This document shows positions 17,687 to 26,953 of a stretch of DNA of 64,000 bases, one piece after another. Positions within the stretch are counted from its first letter, which is position 1, and each line of letters starts with the position of its first letter. The notes under the pieces were generated by a model. It made no database searches and had not been told where the DNA came from. It saw only the letters and a list, made by a program, of their open reading frames with translations. The DNA is from Pantoea wallisii. GTDB lineage: Bacteria > Pseudomonadota > Gammaproteobacteria > Enterobacterales > Enterobacteriaceae. The stretch lies in the NCBI RefSeq assembly GCF_002095485.1, contig NZ_MLFS01000001.1, forward strand, positions 88,473 to 152,472. The letters are read 5' to 3'. Both the position numbers and the translations under genes were made by a program.

Positions 17687-18352
17687 ATGATCACTGTTCA
17701 CCATCTGGAAAATTCCCGTTCGCACCGCGTTTTATGGCTGCTGGAAGAGCTGGCGGTACCGTACCAACTTAAACGATACCAGCGTGAAAATACGCTGCTG
17801 GCGCCCGACGAGTTAAAGAAGGTCCATCCGCTGGGAAAATCACCGGTAATCACGGATGGCAATCGCGTGGTGGCGGAGTCGGGGGCGATTCTGGAGTATC
17901 TGCAACTCCGCTATGACAGCGAGCATCAGCTGGCGCTCATTGATGAAGAGGAGCAGATTCAGGCGCGCTACTGGCTGCATTATGCGGAAGGATCGCTGAT
18001 GCCCCTGTTGGTGATGAAGCTGGTATTCGGGCAACTGGGCAAAAAGCCCGTACCCTGGCTACTCCGTCCGGTGGGTGCCGTACTGAGCAAAGGGATACAG
18101 AGAGCCTGGCTGAACAAGCAACTGGCGCTCCATGGCCGCGTAATTGAGCAGCATCTCAGCCAGCACGACTACTTCGCCGGATCGCGCTTTAGCATCGCCG
18201 ACGTGCAGATGAGCTTTCCGCTGCTGGCGCTACAGATGCGCGGTGGATTAAGTGATATGCCCGCCACGGCGCGCTGGCTGGAGACGATGCAGCAGCGCGC
18301 CGCCTGGCAGCGTGCACTGAAGCAGGGCGGTCCGATACAGTTCAGCAGCTAG
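17687..18352 (+). CDS. Glutathione S-transferase family protein
   Basis: A cytosolic GST of 221 residues. The N-terminal thioredoxin-like domain begins ITVHHLENSRSHRVLWLLEEL, where the conserved Ser of SRSHR is the likely glutathione-activating residue. KSPVITDGNRVVAESGAILEYL forms the glutathione-binding turn. The C-terminal helical domain contains YFAGSRFSIADVQMSFPL. Members detoxify electrophiles or reduce peroxides. The exact reaction is unknown. The ATG at 17687 follows AAGGA at seven bases. It sits right after soxR, a position also seen in Salmonella, and could help in redox defence. Control by SoxS is not demonstrated. Confidence 0.88.
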   Translation: MITVHHLENSRSHRVLWLLEELAVPYQLKRYQRENTLLAPDELKKVHPLGKSPVITDGNRVVAESGAILEYLQLRYDSEHQLALIDEEEQIQARYWLHYAEGSLMPLLVMKLVFGQLGKKPVPWLLRPVGAVLSKGIQRAWLNKQLALHGRVIEQHLSQHDYFAGSRFSIADVQMSFPLLALQMRGGLSDMPATARWLETMQQRAAWQRALKQGGPIQFSS

Positions 18353-18374
18353 CGTTATCACGCTTATTACGTTG

Positions 18375-18396
18375 TGGCGACCCGTCAGGGCCGCCA
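18375..18396. repeat. REP-like palindrome (GGCGACCC family)
   Basis: TGGCGACCC-GTCA-GGGCCGCCA forms a hairpin with one mismatch after the GST gene. It shares its core and its TGAC/GTCA loop with the elements at 21778 and 41828. Confidence 0.6.
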
Positions 18397-18468
18397 TTGC
18401 CGCTCCACACCGGCGGCTTATGCTGCACGCCTCTCGATTAATGGTTGAAAACACCACCCTAAACGCCA

Positions 18469-18484
18469 GATAATCGTTTGCCTT
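18469..18484. promoter_or_regulatory. PurR-like box, distal copy
   Basis: AGATAATCGTTTGCCT matches the PurR consensus (ACGCAAACGTTTGCGT) at 11 of 16 positions. The 13-mer TAATCGTTTGCCT is repeated exactly in the next site, 54 bases on. Both precede ghxP, a known PurR target in E. coli. Confidence 0.45.
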
Positions 18485-18521
18485 TTTTCCACGTCCCCCA
18501 TTATGACGGGAATACGTGGCC

Positions 18522-18537
18522 GCGTAATCGTTTGCCT
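18522..18537. promoter_or_regulatory. PurR-like box, proximal copy
   Basis: GCGTAATCGTTTGCCT matches the PurR consensus at 12 of 16 positions and lies 87 bases upstream of the ghxP start. Confidence 0.55.
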
Positions 18538-18624
18538 GCTTTCTCACTGAGAAACCTTCACCAGGGCCATGGGCAAACGGCGGTCGCGCGGCGACTCACA
18601 TCTTAAAAACACAGAGGAAATTTT

Positions 18625-19974
18625 ATGTCTGGCGAATCACGCCCGGCCAGTGGAAAACTGGACGCCTGGTTCCGCATTTCAGCACGCGGTAGCAGCGTGC
18701 GTCAGGAAGTGCTGGCGGGCCTCACCACCTTTTTAGCGATGGTCTACTCCGTCATCGTGGTGCCTGGCATGCTGGGCAAAGCGGGCTTCTCACCGACGGC
18801 AGTGTTTGTGGCTACCTGCCTGGTCGCCAGCTTTGGTTCGATCATCATGGGCCTGTGGGCCAACCTGCCGATGGCGATTGGCTGCGCCATTTCACTGACT
18901 GCGTTCACCGCCTTCAGCCTGGTGCTGGGCCAGCACATCAGCGTGCCGGTCGCGCTGGGCGCTGTCTTCCTGATGGGCCTGCTGTTCACGCTGATCTCCG
19001 TGACCGGCATTCGCGCATGGATTTTGCGCAATCTGCCGATGGGCGTGGCGCACGGCACCGGCGTCGGCATTGGCCTGTTCCTGCTGCTGATCGCTGCGGA
19101 TGGTATCGGCCTGGTGGTGAAAAACCCGGCGGCGGGTCTGCCGGTGGCGTTGGGTCACTTTACCTCGTTCCCGGTCATCATGGCGCTGATCGGTCTGGCA
19201 GCCATTTTTGGCCTGGAGAAGCGCCGCGTGCCGGGCGGCATCCTGCTGACGATTATTGCAATCTCGGTTATCGGGCTGATTTTTGACCCGGCGGTGAAGT
19301 ATCAGGGACTGTTCGCCATGCCGAGCCTGAAAGATGCGAACGGACAGTCGGCGATGTTCAGCCTGGATATCATGGGCGCGCTGCAGCCGATGGTGCTTCC
19401 CAGCGTGCTGGCGCTGGTGATGACCGCGGTGTTTGATGCCACCGGTACGATTCGCGCCGTGGCCGGGCAGGCGAACCTGCTGGATAAACAGGGGCAGATC
19501 ATCAACGGCGGACGCGCGCTGACCACGGACTCCATTAGCAGCCTGTTTGCCGGTTTAGTCGGCGCATCCCCGGCGGCGGTCTATATTGAGTCGGCGGCCG
19601 GTACGGCAGCGGGCGGTAAAACCGGCCTGACGGCGATTGTGGTTGGCCTGCTGTTCCTGCTGATACTGTTTATGTCGCCGCTGGCCTGGCTGGTACCGGC
19701 CTACGCGACCGCGCCCGCCCTGATGTATGTCGGCCTGCTGATGCTGAGCAACGTAGCAAAAATCGACTTTAACGATTTTGTCGATGCGATGTCCGGCCTG
19801 CTGACAGCGGTATTTATTGTGCTCACCTGCAACATCGTGACCGGCATCATGCTGGGCTTTGCCACGCTGGTGATTGGCCGCCTGTTTGCGGGTGAATGGC
19901 GTAAGCTGAACGTCGGTACGGTGGTGATTGCTGTGGCGCTGGTGGCATTCTACGCGGGCGGCTGGGCCATCTGA
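18625..19974 (+). CDS. ghxP: Guanine/hypoxanthine permease (NCS2 family)
   Basis: An inner-membrane purine importer of 449 residues with about 12-14 helices, matching E. coli YjcD/GhxP. Family signatures are [39 protein letters not shown], the substrate-site loop [15 protein letters not shown], and [31 protein letters not shown]. It brings hypoxanthine and guanine into the cell by proton symport for purine salvage. The start follows AGAGGAAA. The upstream region holds two PurR-like direct repeats, so repression by hypoxanthine or guanine plus PurR is likely. In E. coli the gene is likewise followed by yjcE. Confidence 0.93.
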   Translation: MSGESRPASGKLDAWFRISARGSSVRQEVLAGLTTFLAMVYSVIVVPGMLGKAGFSPTAVFVATCLVASFGSIIMGLWANLPMAIGCAISLTAFTAFSLVLGQHISVPVALGAVFLMGLLFTLISVTGIRAWILRNLPMGVAHGTGVGIGLFLLLIAADGIGLVVKNPAAGLPVALGHFTSFPVIMALIGLAAIFGLEKRRVPGGILLTIIAISVIGLIFDPAVKYQGLFAMPSLKDANGQSAMFSLDIMGALQPMVLPSVLALVMTAVFDATGTIRAVAGQANLLDKQGQIINGGRALTTDSISSLFAGLVGASPAAVYIESAAGTAAGGKTGLTAIVVGLLFLLILFMSPLAWLVPAYATAPALMYVGLLMLSNVAKIDFNDFVDAMSGLLTAVFIVLTCNIVTGIMLGFATLVIGRLFAGEWRKLNVGTVVIAVALVAFYAGGWAI

Positions 19975-20112
19975 CCGCAATCCGGGTGACGTTCCGGATT
20001 ATTCTCTTTATCGCGCACGCCGCACATCGGGTTGCCCCGTTGCGCGGCGTTTTGTTTTACACTTTCCAGCGCAACACATCGCTCTAATGATTACGATTCG
20101 CCTAAGGAAAGC

Positions 20113-21762
20113 ATGGAAATCTTCTTTACTATTCTCATTATGACGCTGGTGGTATCACTCTCCGGCGTTGCCGCGCGCATTTTGCCGTTTCAGATCCCGC
20201 TGCCGCTGGTGCAGATCGCTGCAGGTGCGCTCCTCGCCTGGCCCACGTTTGGCCTGCATGTGGATTTCGATCCTGAACTGTTCCTCGTGCTATTTATTCC
20301 GCCGCTGCTGTTTGCTGACGGCTGGAAAACGCCGATCAACGAGTTTCTCAGCCACGGGCGGGAGATCCTCGGACTGGCGCTGGTACTGGTACTGATTACC
20401 GTGGTCGGGATTGGCTACCTGATTTACTGGCTGGTGCCGGGTATTCCGCTGATTCCGGCGTTTGCGCTGGCGGCGGTACTCTCACCGACCGATGCGGTCG
20501 CGCTCTCGGGCATTGTCGGTGAAGGGCGTATCCCGAAAAAGATCATGTCGATTGTGCAGGGTGAGGCGCTGATGAACGACGCCTCCGGCCTGGTGTCGCT
20601 GAAGTTTGCCGTGGCGGTTGCGATGGGGACGATGGTGTTTACCTGGGGCGGTGCCAGCGTGGAGTTCCTCAAAGTGGCTATCGGCGGTCTGGTGGCCGGT
20701 GTCGCGGTATGCTGGCTGTATGGCCGTTCGCTGCGTCTGATGAGCCGCTGGAGTGGTGACGACCCGGCAACCCAGACGGTACTGCTGCTGCTGCTGCCCT
20801 TCGCCTCTTATCTGATTGCCGAACATCTGGGCGTGTCGGGCATTCTGGCGGCGGTCGCGGCCGGTATGACGATCACCCGCTCTGGCATTATCCGCCAGGC
20901 ACCGCTGGCAATGCGTCTGCGTGCGAACAGCGTGTGGCAGATGCTGGAGTTTGTCTTTAACGGCATGGTGTTCCTGATGCTCGGCCTGCAGCTGCCGGAT
21001 ATCCTCTCCACCTCCATTGCCCAGGCGGATGCCGATCCGAACGTGGAGCTGTGGATGCTGTTTGCTGATGTGGCGCTGGTATATGTTGCGCTGATGGTGG
21101 TGCGTTTCGGCTGGTTGTGGATCATGCAGCGTTTCAGCAAACGCATGCTGAAGAAAAAGCCGCTGGAGTTCAGCAACTACTCGCTGCGTGAGCTGCTGAT
21201 CGCCTCTTTTGCCGGCGTCCGCGGTGCGATTACGCTGGCCGGTGTACTGTCGATTCCGCTGTTCCTGAGTAACGGCGACCCGTTCCCGGCACGCTATGAA
21301 CTGGTGTTTATCGCCACCGGCGTGATTCTGTTCTCGCTGTTTGTGGGGGTGATTTTGCTGCCGATTCTGCTGCGCGGTATGGATAGCCATGATAAAAGCG
21401 GTCACCGCCGGGAGATCCAGAGTGCCCGTGCCGCCATGGCTGGCGTGGCGATCGAGAGTCTGCATAAGATGGAGGCGCGCCTCGAAAAAGACAGCGAAGA
21501 GAATATCGATCCTGAGCTGCTGAAAGAGGTAAGCCTGCGCGTCATAGGTAATCTGCGCCGCCGCATGGTGGGCAAGGAGGAGGTCGAGCAGGCGCTGCAG
21601 GCAGAGAACCTCGAACGCCGCTTCCGCCTGACCGCACTGCGCGCCGAGCGGGCCGAGGTTTATCATCTGCGCGCCACGCAGGCGATCTCCAATGAGACGA
21701 TGCAGAAGTTGCTGCGCGATCTTGACCTGCTGGAAGCGTTACTGATTGAGAAAGAGGAGTAA
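20113..21762 (+). CDS. yjcE: Na+/H+ exchanger family protein (CPA1), YjcE
   Basis: Its 549 residues equal the length of E. coli YjcE. About 12 transmembrane helices occupy residues 1-420, with the CPA1 signatures FIPPLLFADGWKTPI, AAVLSPTDAVALSGIVGEGRIPKKI, GEALMNDASGLVSLKFA and the helix FAGVRGAITLAG. The last 120 residues form a charged, coiled-coil-like cytoplasmic tail (EVSLRVIGNLRRRMVGKEEV). It is expected to exchange Na+ or K+ for protons. The true ion is not established. The ATG at 20113 has AAGGA five bases ahead. A longer in-frame start at 20032 lacks support. It converges with a LysR gene over a nested inverted repeat. Confidence 0.92.
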   Translation: MEIFFTILIMTLVVSLSGVAARILPFQIPLPLVQIAAGALLAWPTFGLHVDFDPELFLVLFIPPLLFADGWKTPINEFLSHGREILGLALVLVLITVVGIGYLIYWLVPGIPLIPAFALAAVLSPTDAVALSGIVGEGRIPKKIMSIVQGEALMNDASGLVSLKFAVAVAMGTMVFTWGGASVEFLKVAIGGLVAGVAVCWLYGRSLRLMSRWSGDDPATQTVLLLLLPFASYLIAEHLGVSGILAAVAAGMTITRSGIIRQAPLAMRLRANSVWQMLEFVFNGMVFLMLGLQLPDILSTSIAQADADPNVELWMLFADVALVYVALMVVRFGWLWIMQRFSKRMLKKKPLEFSNYSLRELLIASFAGVRGAITLAGVLSIPLFLSNGDPFPARYELVFIATGVILFSLFVGVILLPILLRGMDSHDKSGHRREIQSARAAMAGVAIESLHKMEARLEKDSEENIDPELLKEVSLRVIGNLRRRMVGKEEVEQALQAENLERRFRLTALRAERAEVYHLRATQAISNETMQKLLRDLDLLEALLIEKEE

Positions 21763-21818
21763 CCTCAACCTCGCAACGGCGGCCCTGACGGGTCGCCGCA
21801 CCGCAAGCCAGGTTGAGG
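21763..21818. repeat. Nested inverted repeat in convergent gap (REP-like core inside an outer stem)
   Basis: An outer 9-bp pair (CCTCAACCT at 21763-21771, AGGTTGAGG at 21810-21818) surrounds an inner REP-like hairpin GGCGGCCC-TGAC-GGGTCGCC (21778-21797). It begins right at the yjcE stop and fills most of the 67-base gap to the convergent LysR gene, so it may stop or stabilise both transcripts. Confidence 0.7.
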
Positions 21819-21829
21819 CCCCTCTGATT

Positions 21830-22732
21830 TTACACTGATAAGGTCGGCGCACTGTCTGGCCAAAACTCCCGGCAGCAGGCGATCCACGCCTCGGCACTAC
21901 GCGATAAATAACTGCCTTCACGCCAGATCAATCCCAGACTCCACTGCAACTCCGACTCCAGCGGTAGCCACAGCAGCGATTGCTTATCCAGCCGCTGACA
22001 AATCGGCTCCGGCAGAATCGCCACGCCCATATCGGCCTGCACCATGGCGGCCAGAAAATCCCACTGCGCGCTGCGCACGGCAATATCCGGCGTTAAGCCC
22101 TGGCGCTGAAACGCTTTCATCAGCTGACGATTAAGTGAGAACTCTTCATGAAGAATCAGCAGCGGATGCTGCGCCAGCTCCGTTAATGTCAGGCTGCTGC
22201 GATTGAGCCACTGCGGCTGGCGCGGCAGTAAAACGCACAGCGGGTGATGCATAAGCGGCAGCGTATTCAGCGCCAGATCGGGATCGAGCGGCAGGGCGGT
22301 GATGGCGATATCCAGCCCGCCATTCAGCACGGCCTGCTGCACCGTCAGCCCGCCGAACTCAGAAATTTTAAGCTGCACGCCAGGGTAACGGCGGCGGAAA
22401 GCGGAGATCGAACCGGCAATCTGCATCCCCACCATGGGTGGAATACCCAGCCGCAGCTCGCCGGTTTTGAGTTGATTGATATCGTCAATCTGCGTCTCCA
22501 GCTGATGAAACTCCTGCAGAATCGCCAGACCGCGCTGATAGACCGCCTGGCCGCTGTCGGTAAGGTGCAGCTTACGTCCGTCGCGCAGCAGTAGCGTGCA
22601 GCCCAGCTCCTCTTCCAGCTGGCGCAGCATTTTGCTGATGGTGGGCTGCGTGACGAAGAGCTTCTCTGCAGCACGGGTAAAACTCTGCTGACGTACCACT
22701 TCAGTAAAATAGCGCAGCGCGCGAACGTCCAT
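21830..22732 (-). CDS. LysR family regulator, CidR-like
   Basis: A 300-residue LysR regulator. The N-terminal winged helix is MDVRALRYFTEVVRQQSFTRAAEKLFVTQPTISKMLRQLEEELG. The periplasmic-binding-like effector domain starts around residue 90 (LRLGIPPMVGMQIAGSISAF). The ATG at 22732 has AAGGA six bases ahead. Upstream in-frame starts lack a ribosome site. It diverges from cidA-cidB, the usual partner of CidR-type regulators, which in other bacteria respond to acetate or overflow metabolism. Function is inferred from that context. Confidence 0.85.
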   Translation of the reverse strand: MDVRALRYFTEVVRQQSFTRAAEKLFVTQPTISKMLRQLEEELGCTLLLRDGRKLHLTDSGQAVYQRGLAILQEFHQLETQIDDINQLKTGELRLGIPPMVGMQIAGSISAFRRRYPGVQLKISEFGGLTVQQAVLNGGLDIAITALPLDPDLALNTLPLMHHPLCVLLPRQPQWLNRSSLTLTELAQHPLLILHEEFSLNRQLMKAFQRQGLTPDIAVRSAQWDFLAAMVQADMGVAILPEPICQRLDKQSLLWLPLESELQWSLGLIWREGSYLSRSAEAWIACCREFWPDSAPTLSV

Positions 22733-22833
22733 AATCATTCCTTTTTGGCATGCTTTGAATAATTTTAATTCATTTCTTTCACAGTTTGTGGCGGATTTAT
22801 ACTGAGGCCCTGATTTAACCGGGGAGAAATAGA

Positions 22834-23259
22834 ATGACGCTCGCGGTCGCGCCACGTGCCGTTCACATGTTGCAACGGGCCTTTGTGCCTCTGCAGCTGG
22901 TGCTGTATATCGGACTGTTTATCGCCAGTGACCAACTGGTGAGCTGGCTGCACTTGCCGCTACCCGCCAATGTAGTGGGTATGGTGCTGCTGCTGATGCT
23001 GATCGCCACGCGGATTGTGCCGCTGCGCTGGGTGAAAGCCGGTGCCAGCTGGCTGCTGGCCGAGATGTTGCTGTTCTTTATTCCAGCTGTGGTCGCGGTA
23101 GTCAACTACAGCGACCTCCTGCGCAGCGAAGGGTGGCGCATCTGCCTGGTGATTGCCGTGAGTACGTTACTGGTGCTGGCGACCACCTCGCTGGTGGTGG
23201 ATCGCCTGTACCGTTTCGAACTGGCGCGCGCTGCGCGCAAGCAGGCGCAACATGACTGA
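22834..23259 (+). CDS. CidA/LrgA family holin-like protein
   Basis: A small inner-membrane protein of 141 residues with four hydrophobic helices. LPLPANVVGMVLLLMLIATRIVPL carries the family's conserved P-x-N-V-x-G-M motif. It is followed by VKAGASWLLAEMLLFFIPAVVAVV, another hallmark. Members (LrgA, CidA, YohJ) are described as holin-like or as parts of small-metabolite (pyruvate or similar) transport. The last eight bases overlap the start of the LrgB/CidB gene, so the two are translationally coupled. It diverges from a LysR regulator 101 bases away. Confidence 0.88.
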   Translation: MTLAVAPRAVHMLQRAFVPLQLVLYIGLFIASDQLVSWLHLPLPANVVGMVLLLMLIATRIVPLRWVKAGASWLLAEMLLFFIPAVVAVVNYSDLLRSEGWRICLVIAVSTLLVLATTSLVVDRLYRFELARAARKQAQHD

Positions 23260-23947
23260 CTTCATCATTAGCCTGCTCTGTCTGGCGCTGACGCTGCTGG
23301 TCTATTACCTCAATAAACGTCTGTATCGCCGCTGGCGTACGCTGCTGTTGATGCCGCTGGTGATGACACCGCTGGTGCTGGTGGCGCTGCTCCTGCTGAC
23401 CCACGTAAGCTGGCAGGATTACATTGCTGAAAGCCACTGGCTGATCTGGCTGCTGGGGCCGGCGACGCTGGCCTTTGCTGTTCCGGTCTATGAGAACATG
23501 GATATCATCAGGCGCCACTGGCTATCGCTGAGCGCCGGGGTGCTGACAGCCACCTGCGTGGCGGTGTGCAGCTCGGTGTGGCTGGCGCGCCTGCTGACGC
23601 TACCGGAGACCATTCAGCGCAGCCTGGCGGTGCGCTCCATCACCACGCCGTTTGCGCTGGCGGCCGCACAGCCGATCGGCGGCCAGCCGGACCTGGTGGC
23701 GCTCTTCGTGGTGATCACGGGCGTATTTGGTATGGCCGTGGGCGATGTACTGTTCCTGCGCATCGCCATTAAACAAGGGGTGGCAAAGGGTGCCGGGTTT
23801 GGCGCCGCCTCGCACGGTGCCGGTACGGCGCGCGCGTATCAGCTGGGTCAGCAGGAGGGGGTGGTCTCCAGCCTGGTGATGATGCTCTCCGGTGTGGTCA
23901 CGGTGATCCTGGCGCCGCTGCTGAGCCATCTGCTCTGGACCGCATGA
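23252..23947 (+). CDS. CidB/LrgB family inner-membrane protein
   Basis: A 231-residue polytopic membrane protein of the LrgB/CidB/YohK family. Characteristic stretches are WLLGPATLAFAVPVYEN, the loop SITTPFALAAAQPIGGQPDL, and the C-terminal GFGAASHGAGTARAYQLG. It works together with CidA/LrgA, probably as one membrane complex linked to murein hydrolase control or to transport of central metabolites. The start overlaps cidA by eight bases. No terminator is evident behind it. Confidence 0.9.
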   Translation: MTDFIISLLCLALTLLVYYLNKRLYRRWRTLLLMPLVMTPLVLVALLLLTHVSWQDYIAESHWLIWLLGPATLAFAVPVYENMDIIRRHWLSLSAGVLTATCVAVCSSVWLARLLTLPETIQRSLAVRSITTPFALAAAQPIGGQPDLVALFVVITGVFGMAVGDVLFLRIAIKQGVAKGAGFGAASHGAGTARAYQLGQQEGVVSSLVMMLSGVVTVILAPLLSHLLWTA

Positions 23948-24022
23948 TTTTGAGTCAGAGCTTGTATCCGGGTATTAGCGCTTCTCTTACTGTTTGCCCG
24001 CGCAAACAACAAGGAAGCAAAA

Positions 24023-24568
24023 ATGAACAAACAGACATTAGCATGGGGCCTGCTGCTGGCCGCCACCGGGGTCCAGGGCGCTGAGGTGGGCGTAAAAGGC
24101 GGAAGCCACTACGCTGCCGCCGCGATCAACAGTGAACAACGCGCGGCTGGCGTGCAGTATGGCGTGGAGTATTCGCGCGGTAATAGTGCCCGCTATCTGG
24201 CCGAGGCCACGCTCGGCTACGGTTTCAGGCTCGGTGCGCTGCATATCGCGCCGCGTCTTGGCCTATTCCGGACGGACCTCAGCCCCAGCGAGGGCACGGG
24301 CGAAGGCATCAATGGCGGGATTCGCCTGATGGCACCAGTGCCGCTGGCCCGCAGCACCTGGCTGTATATCGACTACAGCCTGTCGCCGGATGCCACCAGC
24401 CACCATCTGCACTCGCTGCATCAGCTGGAAACCGGCGTCTCACTCCAGCCCGCGCGCTGGCTGACGCTGCGCAGCGGCTACCGCTATATCGCCAGTGACG
24501 GCAACTACGGCTGGCAGGATCGTGCTCTGGCCGATGGCCTGTTTTTCGGTGCGGCCTGGCGCTTCTGA
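24023..24568 (+). CDS. YfaZ-like outer-membrane protein (first copy)
   Basis: A 181-residue exported protein. A short signal peptide (LAWGLLLAATGVQGAE) is followed by alternating strands typical of a small beta-barrel and a C-terminal aromatic residue (LFFGAAWRF). It shares the end pattern RSGYRYI-x5-DGNYGWQD-x5-DG-x-FFGA with the YfaZ-like protein encoded 140 bases downstream (RVGYQYIELN, DNVLVDGPYVGA) but is diverged elsewhere. YfaZ proteins have no known function. AAGGA lies ahead of the ATG. A strong terminator separates it from the second copy, so each has its own promoter. Confidence 0.75.
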   Translation: MNKQTLAWGLLLAATGVQGAEVGVKGGSHYAAAAINSEQRAAGVQYGVEYSRGNSARYLAEATLGYGFRLGALHIAPRLGLFRTDLSPSEGTGEGINGGIRLMAPVPLARSTWLYIDYSLSPDATSHHLHSLHQLETGVSLQPARWLTLRSGYRYIASDGNYGWQDRALADGLFFGAAWRF

Positions 24569-24577
24569 TAAACCCGT

Positions 24578-24602
24578 AACGGCCTTCACTGGCCGTTTTT
24601 TC
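24578..24602 (+). terminator. Rho-independent terminator
   Basis: AACGGCC (24578-24584) pairs with GGCCGTT (24591-24597) around a 6-nt loop, followed by TTTTT. Confidence 0.92.
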
Positions 24603-24710
24603 TCCGCTGTAACCCATTTTTACGTAAAGCTTTCCAAATAAAGTTGTGTCCTGCCGCCGTGCTGTTTACCCTTTGCGCCCAATTGTTGGTCCTTCATGGA
24701 GTGGATTGTT

Positions 24711-25256
24711 ATGTTTAAGCAACTTGTTACTGGAAGCGTATTGGGTCTGGCACTGCTGAGCAGCGGCGCACAGGCGATTGAGGGCAGTGTTGACGTGGGT
24801 GAGCACAGCACCAACCTGAACCTTGGCCTCGGCACCACCTCTCCGGGCCTGTTCCTGAAAGGCAACTGGCTGCGCAGCGATCATGACGGCAGCACCTATG
24901 GTCTGGGTCTGGGCTACAACATTGATGTCGGTGATTTCCGCGTGGCGCCAACCGCAAAAGCGCTGTTCACCCATCCGGAAGATGGTCGTGACGGTTTCAC
25001 TATGGCGGTAGGTGCGGGTGCACAGTACAGCTTCAACAGCATGTGGGGCCTGTATGGCGAGTACTACTACGCGCCGGAAGCGTTCTCTGATCGTCTGGAT
25101 AGCTATCAGGAAGCCTCCGGTGGCCTGAGCTTCACGCCGATTTCACTGCTGAACCTGCGCGTGGGTTATCAGTACATCGAACTGAACAACAAAGGCAGCC
25201 GTAAAGACAACGTGCTGGTGGATGGCCCGTACGTGGGTGCATCACTGCGTTTCTGA
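24711..25256 (+). CDS. yfaZ: YfaZ family outer-membrane protein (second copy)
   Basis: An exported beta-barrel-like protein of 181 residues that aligns along its length with E. coli YfaZ: signal peptide FKQLVTGSVLGLALLSSGAQA, then STNLNLGLGTTSPGLFLKGNW, GAQYSFNSMWGLYGEYYYAP, and the end DNVLVDGPYVGASLRF with a C-terminal Phe. The function is unknown. I chose the ATG at 24711, with GGAG nine bases ahead, over the ATG at 24696, because it gives a canonical signal peptide. It converges with actP over a strong hairpin. Confidence 0.9.
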   Translation: MFKQLVTGSVLGLALLSSGAQAIEGSVDVGEHSTNLNLGLGTTSPGLFLKGNWLRSDHDGSTYGLGLGYNIDVGDFRVAPTAKALFTHPEDGRDGFTMAVGAGAQYSFNSMWGLYGEYYYAPEAFSDRLDSYQEASGGLSFTPISLLNLRVGYQYIELNNKGSRKDNVLVDGPYVGASLRF

Positions 25257-25264
25257 TGCATTAA

Positions 25265-25290
25265 ACCGGTGCGCCTGAAGGCGCACCGGT
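25265..25290. terminator. Strong hairpin between yfaZ and actP
   Basis: ACCGGTGCGCC and GGCGCACCGGT form a perfect 11-bp stem with a TGAA tetraloop, nine bases after the yfaZ stop and eleven before the actP stop. There is no T-run, so termination may be partial or the hairpin may protect 3' ends. Confidence 0.6.
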
Positions 25291-25300
25291 GTTCTCCTGC

Positions 25301-26953
25301 TTAATGCGCTTTCCCCTGCGAAATCCCCACACCCGTTTGTGAACGAATAAACTGCCCGCGGAATTTAGCTCTCTCCTCTGCACCCTGTGCGGAGTGGTCG
25401 GTAATGGAGAACATCCAGGTTCCGATAAACGCCGCCGCCATCGAGAACAGGGCCGGATACTCATACGGATAGATCGGTTTCGCGTGCCCCAGTACCTGCA
25501 CCCAAATGGTCGGTCCGAGAATCATCAGCACCACCGCCGTTATCAGCCCCAGCCAGCCGCCAATCATGGCACCGCGCGTGGTCAGCTTCGACCAGTACAT
25601 TGAGAGCAGAATAATAGGGAAGTTACAGCTGGCCGCGATCGAGAAGGCCAGGCCGACCATAAAGGCGATGTTCTGTTTCTCGAAAGCGATGCCCAGCACA
25701 ATCGCTACTACCCCCAGAATGAGTACGGTGATCTTCGACACGCGCAGTTCATCCCGCTCGGTAGCCTGACCTTTGCGGATCACGCTGGCATACAGGTCAT
25801 GAGAGACGGCAGAAGCGCCCGCCAGCGTCAGCCCGGCGACCACCGCCAGAATAGTGGCGAAAGCGACCGCAGAGATAAAGCCCAGGAACAGGCTGCCGCC
25901 AACTGCGTTCGCCAGATGTACGGCCGCCATATTGGTACCGCCAATCAGCGCGCCGGTTGCATCTTTAAAGGCCGGATTTGCCCCCACCAGCAGAATGGCG
26001 CCAAAGCCGATAATAAAGGTCAGGAAGTAGAAGTAACCCATAAAACCGGTGGCCCAGAACACGCTTTTACGAGCCTCACGCGCATCGGCAACGGTGAAGA
26101 AGCGCATCAGGATATGCGGTAAGCCGGCCGTACCAAACATCAGACCAAGGCCGAGCGACAGCGCCGAGATTGGATCTTTCACCAGTCCGCCCGGCTGCAT
26201 AATGGCCGCGCCTTTCGGGTGAACCGCCATTGCTTCGGTAAACAGGGTATTGAAGCTAAAGCCGGTGGCTTTCATCACCATGATGGCCATAAAACTGGCA
26301 CCGAACAGCAGCAGCACCGCTTTGATGATCTGCACCCAGGTGGTGGCGAGCATGCCGCCGAACAGCACATAGAGCACCATCAAAATGCCGACCAGCACGA
26401 CGGCAATATGGTAGTCGAGCCCGAACAGTAACTGAATCAGCTTACCTGCGCCCACCATCTGCGCAATAAGATACAGCGCCACTACCACCAGCGAACCGCA
26501 GGCCGAGAGTGTACGAATCGGTGTCTGCTTCAGGCGATAGGAGGCGACGTCCGCAAAGGTATAACGGCCCAGGTTACGCAAGCGTTCGGCGATTAAAAAC
26601 AGAATCATCGGCCAGCCCACCAGGAAGCCGAGCGAGTAGATCAGGCCATCGTAGCCGGAGGTGTAAACCAGCGCCGAGATACCGAGAAAGGAGGCGGCCG
26701 ACATAAAGTCACCGGCCATCGCCAGGCCATTCTGGAAACCGGTAATATTACCGCCTGCGGTATAGTAATCGCTGCGGGATCGGGTGCGTTTGGACGCCCA
26801 GTAAGTGATACCGAGCGTCGCCGCAACAAACACCACAAACATGATAATGGCTTCATAGTTGGTGGCCTGCTTTTGCACCGCCCCGGTAATGGCGTCGGCA
26901 GCAAATACGCTGGCAGGAACAATCGCCAGTAAGGCGAAGATCAGGCGCTTCAT
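25301..26953 (-). CDS. actP: Cation/acetate symporter ActP
   Basis: A 550-residue sodium:solute symporter (SSF family) with a cleavable-looking N-terminal segment ([18 protein letters not shown]) and 13 or so helices. It matches E. coli ActP in [62 protein letters not shown] and the C-terminal [14 protein letters not shown]. It imports acetate and glycolate. It is last in the acs-yjcH-actP operon and overlaps yjcH by four bases, so the two are translationally coupled. Together with Acs it allows scavenging of low acetate. Confidence 0.97.
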   Translation of the reverse strand: MKRLIFALLAIVPASVFAADAITGAVQKQATNYEAIIMFVVFVAATLGITYWASKRTRSRSDYYTAGGNITGFQNGLAMAGDFMSAASFLGISALVYTSGYDGLIYSLGFLVGWPMILFLIAERLRNLGRYTFADVASYRLKQTPIRTLSACGSLVVVALYLIAQMVGAGKLIQLLFGLDYHIAVVLVGILMVLYVLFGGMLATTWVQIIKAVLLLFGASFMAIMVMKATGFSFNTLFTEAMAVHPKGAAIMQPGGLVKDPISALSLGLGLMFGTAGLPHILMRFFTVADAREARKSVFWATGFMGYFYFLTFIIGFGAILLVGANPAFKDATGALIGGTNMAAVHLANAVGGSLFLGFISAVAFATILAVVAGLTLAGASAVSHDLYASVIRKGQATERDELRVSKITVLILGVVAIVLGIAFEKQNIAFMVGLAFSIAASCNFPIILLSMYWSKLTTRGAMIGGWLGLITAVVLMILGPTIWVQVLGHAKPIYPYEYPALFSMAAAFIGTWMFSITDHSAQGAEERAKFRGQFIRSQTGVGISQGKAH

